Origin: Geosiphon pyriformis
Taxonomy: Eukaryota > Glomeromycota > Glomeromycetes > Archaeosporales > Geosiphonaceae
NCBI GenBank assembly: GCA_016748015.1
Contig: JAAOMT010000120.1
Coordinates: 1-19,758 of the forward strand
Direction: 5' to 3'
Length of the DNA: 19,758 nucleotides
Shown here one piece after another: positions 19,043-19,758 of the stretch. Numbering within the stretch: position 1 is the stretch's first letter; each line of letters opens with the position of its first letter. A program made the translations under genes and the position numbers. Under the pieces are notes generated by a model. That model did no database searches and had not been told where the DNA came from. It saw only the letters and a program-made list of their open reading frames with translations.

Positions 19043-19167
19043 TATAATGAAAGTGCTATACTTGATAATAAATATTAAGTAGACAATCTAATGTTAATTG
19101 AGCGTAGTCCCTCTTAAAATTCGAGAACTAATAATCTCGCTAAATGACAGAATTTTCAAGATAAAAT
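19043..19167. other. Intergenic / 3' untranslated sequence
   Basis: Right TA of the transposon duplication, then sequence that would be the 3' untranslated region of the minus-strand gene ending at 19168. No polyadenylation signal stands out from the AT-rich background. Confidence 0.45.
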
Positions 19168-19758
19168 TTATCTAAATGGAGACTTGCTTGTTTCCGATAT
19201 GAATTCAATTAATTTATCGGAATGTGTATTGCTTGGATTTGATTTTAGAATCACATCTATTTCCGCAATTTTTTTCATCTCTATCATAATCAAAGACTGA
19301 GTATATAATTGAAATTGATAAGTTAAACTTTCAAGGGGAAAATTAATAAATTAAATATATAATAAACAGTAATCACCTTCAAATTCCAGCACATTTCAAT
19401 TGCAGTAAACAAATCTGAGAGGTACTTCTCGTGTATCCTTGTTGGGACGGGGAAAAAAAACAATTCCTTGCAAACATATACTTGATAGTATGGTTGATCT
19501 AGACACCAGATGTCGATATTACCGCCTTAATATTAAATGAACAAATTAATATCTTTTTTATAATTAAAAAAAAACTTGAAGATTACCGTAAAAAAATATT
19601 CCGAAAACTTTAAAAGTACGTGCGATGTCGAAAATTTGTTGGTTAATATGACCATTTTTGATGAGTTCTTTAATGCGACCATCAAAAATGTCCTTGAGCA
19701 TGCGAGCTAATTTGAAACGATCCATTTGATATTTTTTTGGATCTACAAGTGTGGGTTT
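19168..19758 (-). CDS. Three-exon gene of unknown function, 5' end beyond window
   Basis: Reading the minus strand, an open exon enters from the right edge (19758-19587). It contains VDPKKYQMDRFKLARMLKD and GHINQQIFDIARTFKVFG, and stops at a GTAATC donor. The second exon (19525-19377) joins in phase and reads NIDIWCLDQPYYQVYVCKEL, then PTRIHEKYLSDLFTAIEM, ending at a GTGATT donor. The third exon (19296-19168) reads SLIMIEMKKIAEIDVILKSN, ends TSKSPFR and terminates with TAA at 19170-19168. The total is about 149 visible residues without a stop; the start lies outside. Codon and base composition are much less AT-rich than the transposon block and no damage is seen, so this is probably a live gene. 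Helical, mixed-charge, no signal peptide or transmembrane segment. I do not recognise a family. The first exon could also use another upstream junction. Confidence 0.72.
19297..19376 (-). other. Intron 2 of minus-strand gene (80 bp)
   Basis: Donor GTGATT at 19376 and acceptor ATACTCAG ending at 19297 join phase 0 to phase 0. An alternative acceptor at 19328 would put the preferred final exon out of frame. Confidence 0.65.
19526..19586 (-). other. Intron 1 of minus-strand gene (61 bp)
   Basis: Donor GTAATC at 19586 and acceptor ATTAAG ending at 19526. Removal joins TAC-G to GC-GGT in frame (Tyr-Gly-Gly-Asn). The interior is nearly all A/T, and the length is typical of fungal introns. Confidence 0.7.

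Overview
This window looks like nuclear DNA of a very AT-rich eukaryote, most likely a fungus. The evidence is extreme A+T (sampled lines in the first 17 kb are roughly 15-20% G+C by eye), short spliced introns of about 61 and 80 bp at the right end, a Tc1/mariner derivative, and nested Ty3/gypsy-type LTR retrotransposons. The style of the gag and protease remnants recalls arbuscular mycorrhizal fungi (Rhizophagus-like). That is inference from memory of family style, not a search result.

About 85% of the window is a transposon graveyard. Positions 1-558 and 16991-17548 form a long inverted repeat of about 98% identity. Between the arms lies a decayed Ty3/gypsy element (1432-13828, plus strand). 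It has diverged LTRs at 1432-2063 and 13263-13828 and a possible ATATT target-site duplication. Remnants follow the order gag (zinc knuckle near 3332), aspartic protease (about 4000-4300), reverse transcriptase (9565-9836), RNase H (about 9855-10183) and integrase (11671-12420). A second LTR element (4866-9557, LTRs 4866-5778 and 8628-9557) interrupts it. This inner element retains gag and protease remnants only, with no pol recognised. Both elements have lost catalytic residues mainly by GC-to-AT changes (RT YLDD to YLNN, protease D to N, integrase D/D/E to N/N/K). Long stretches stay in frame, and nearly all gag stops sit where a CAA codon would fit.

Between the outer LTR element and the right arm (13834-16990) there is a degenerate minisatellite with units of about 54-58 bp, several hairpins, and otherwise unrecognised AT-rich DNA.

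From about 17.4 kb rightward the composition becomes more gene-like. A broken coiled-coil-type gene carrying a 36-bp (12-residue) repeat runs from about 17.46 to 18.33 kb. Next comes a 606-bp internally deleted Tc1/mariner element with perfect 21-bp terminal inverted repeats and a TA duplication. It keeps only the N-terminal DNA-binding part of the transposase, preceded by an unusual cluster of ACGCG motifs. Last, a minus-strand three-exon gene of unknown function runs off the right edge. It is the only gene in the window that looks intact.
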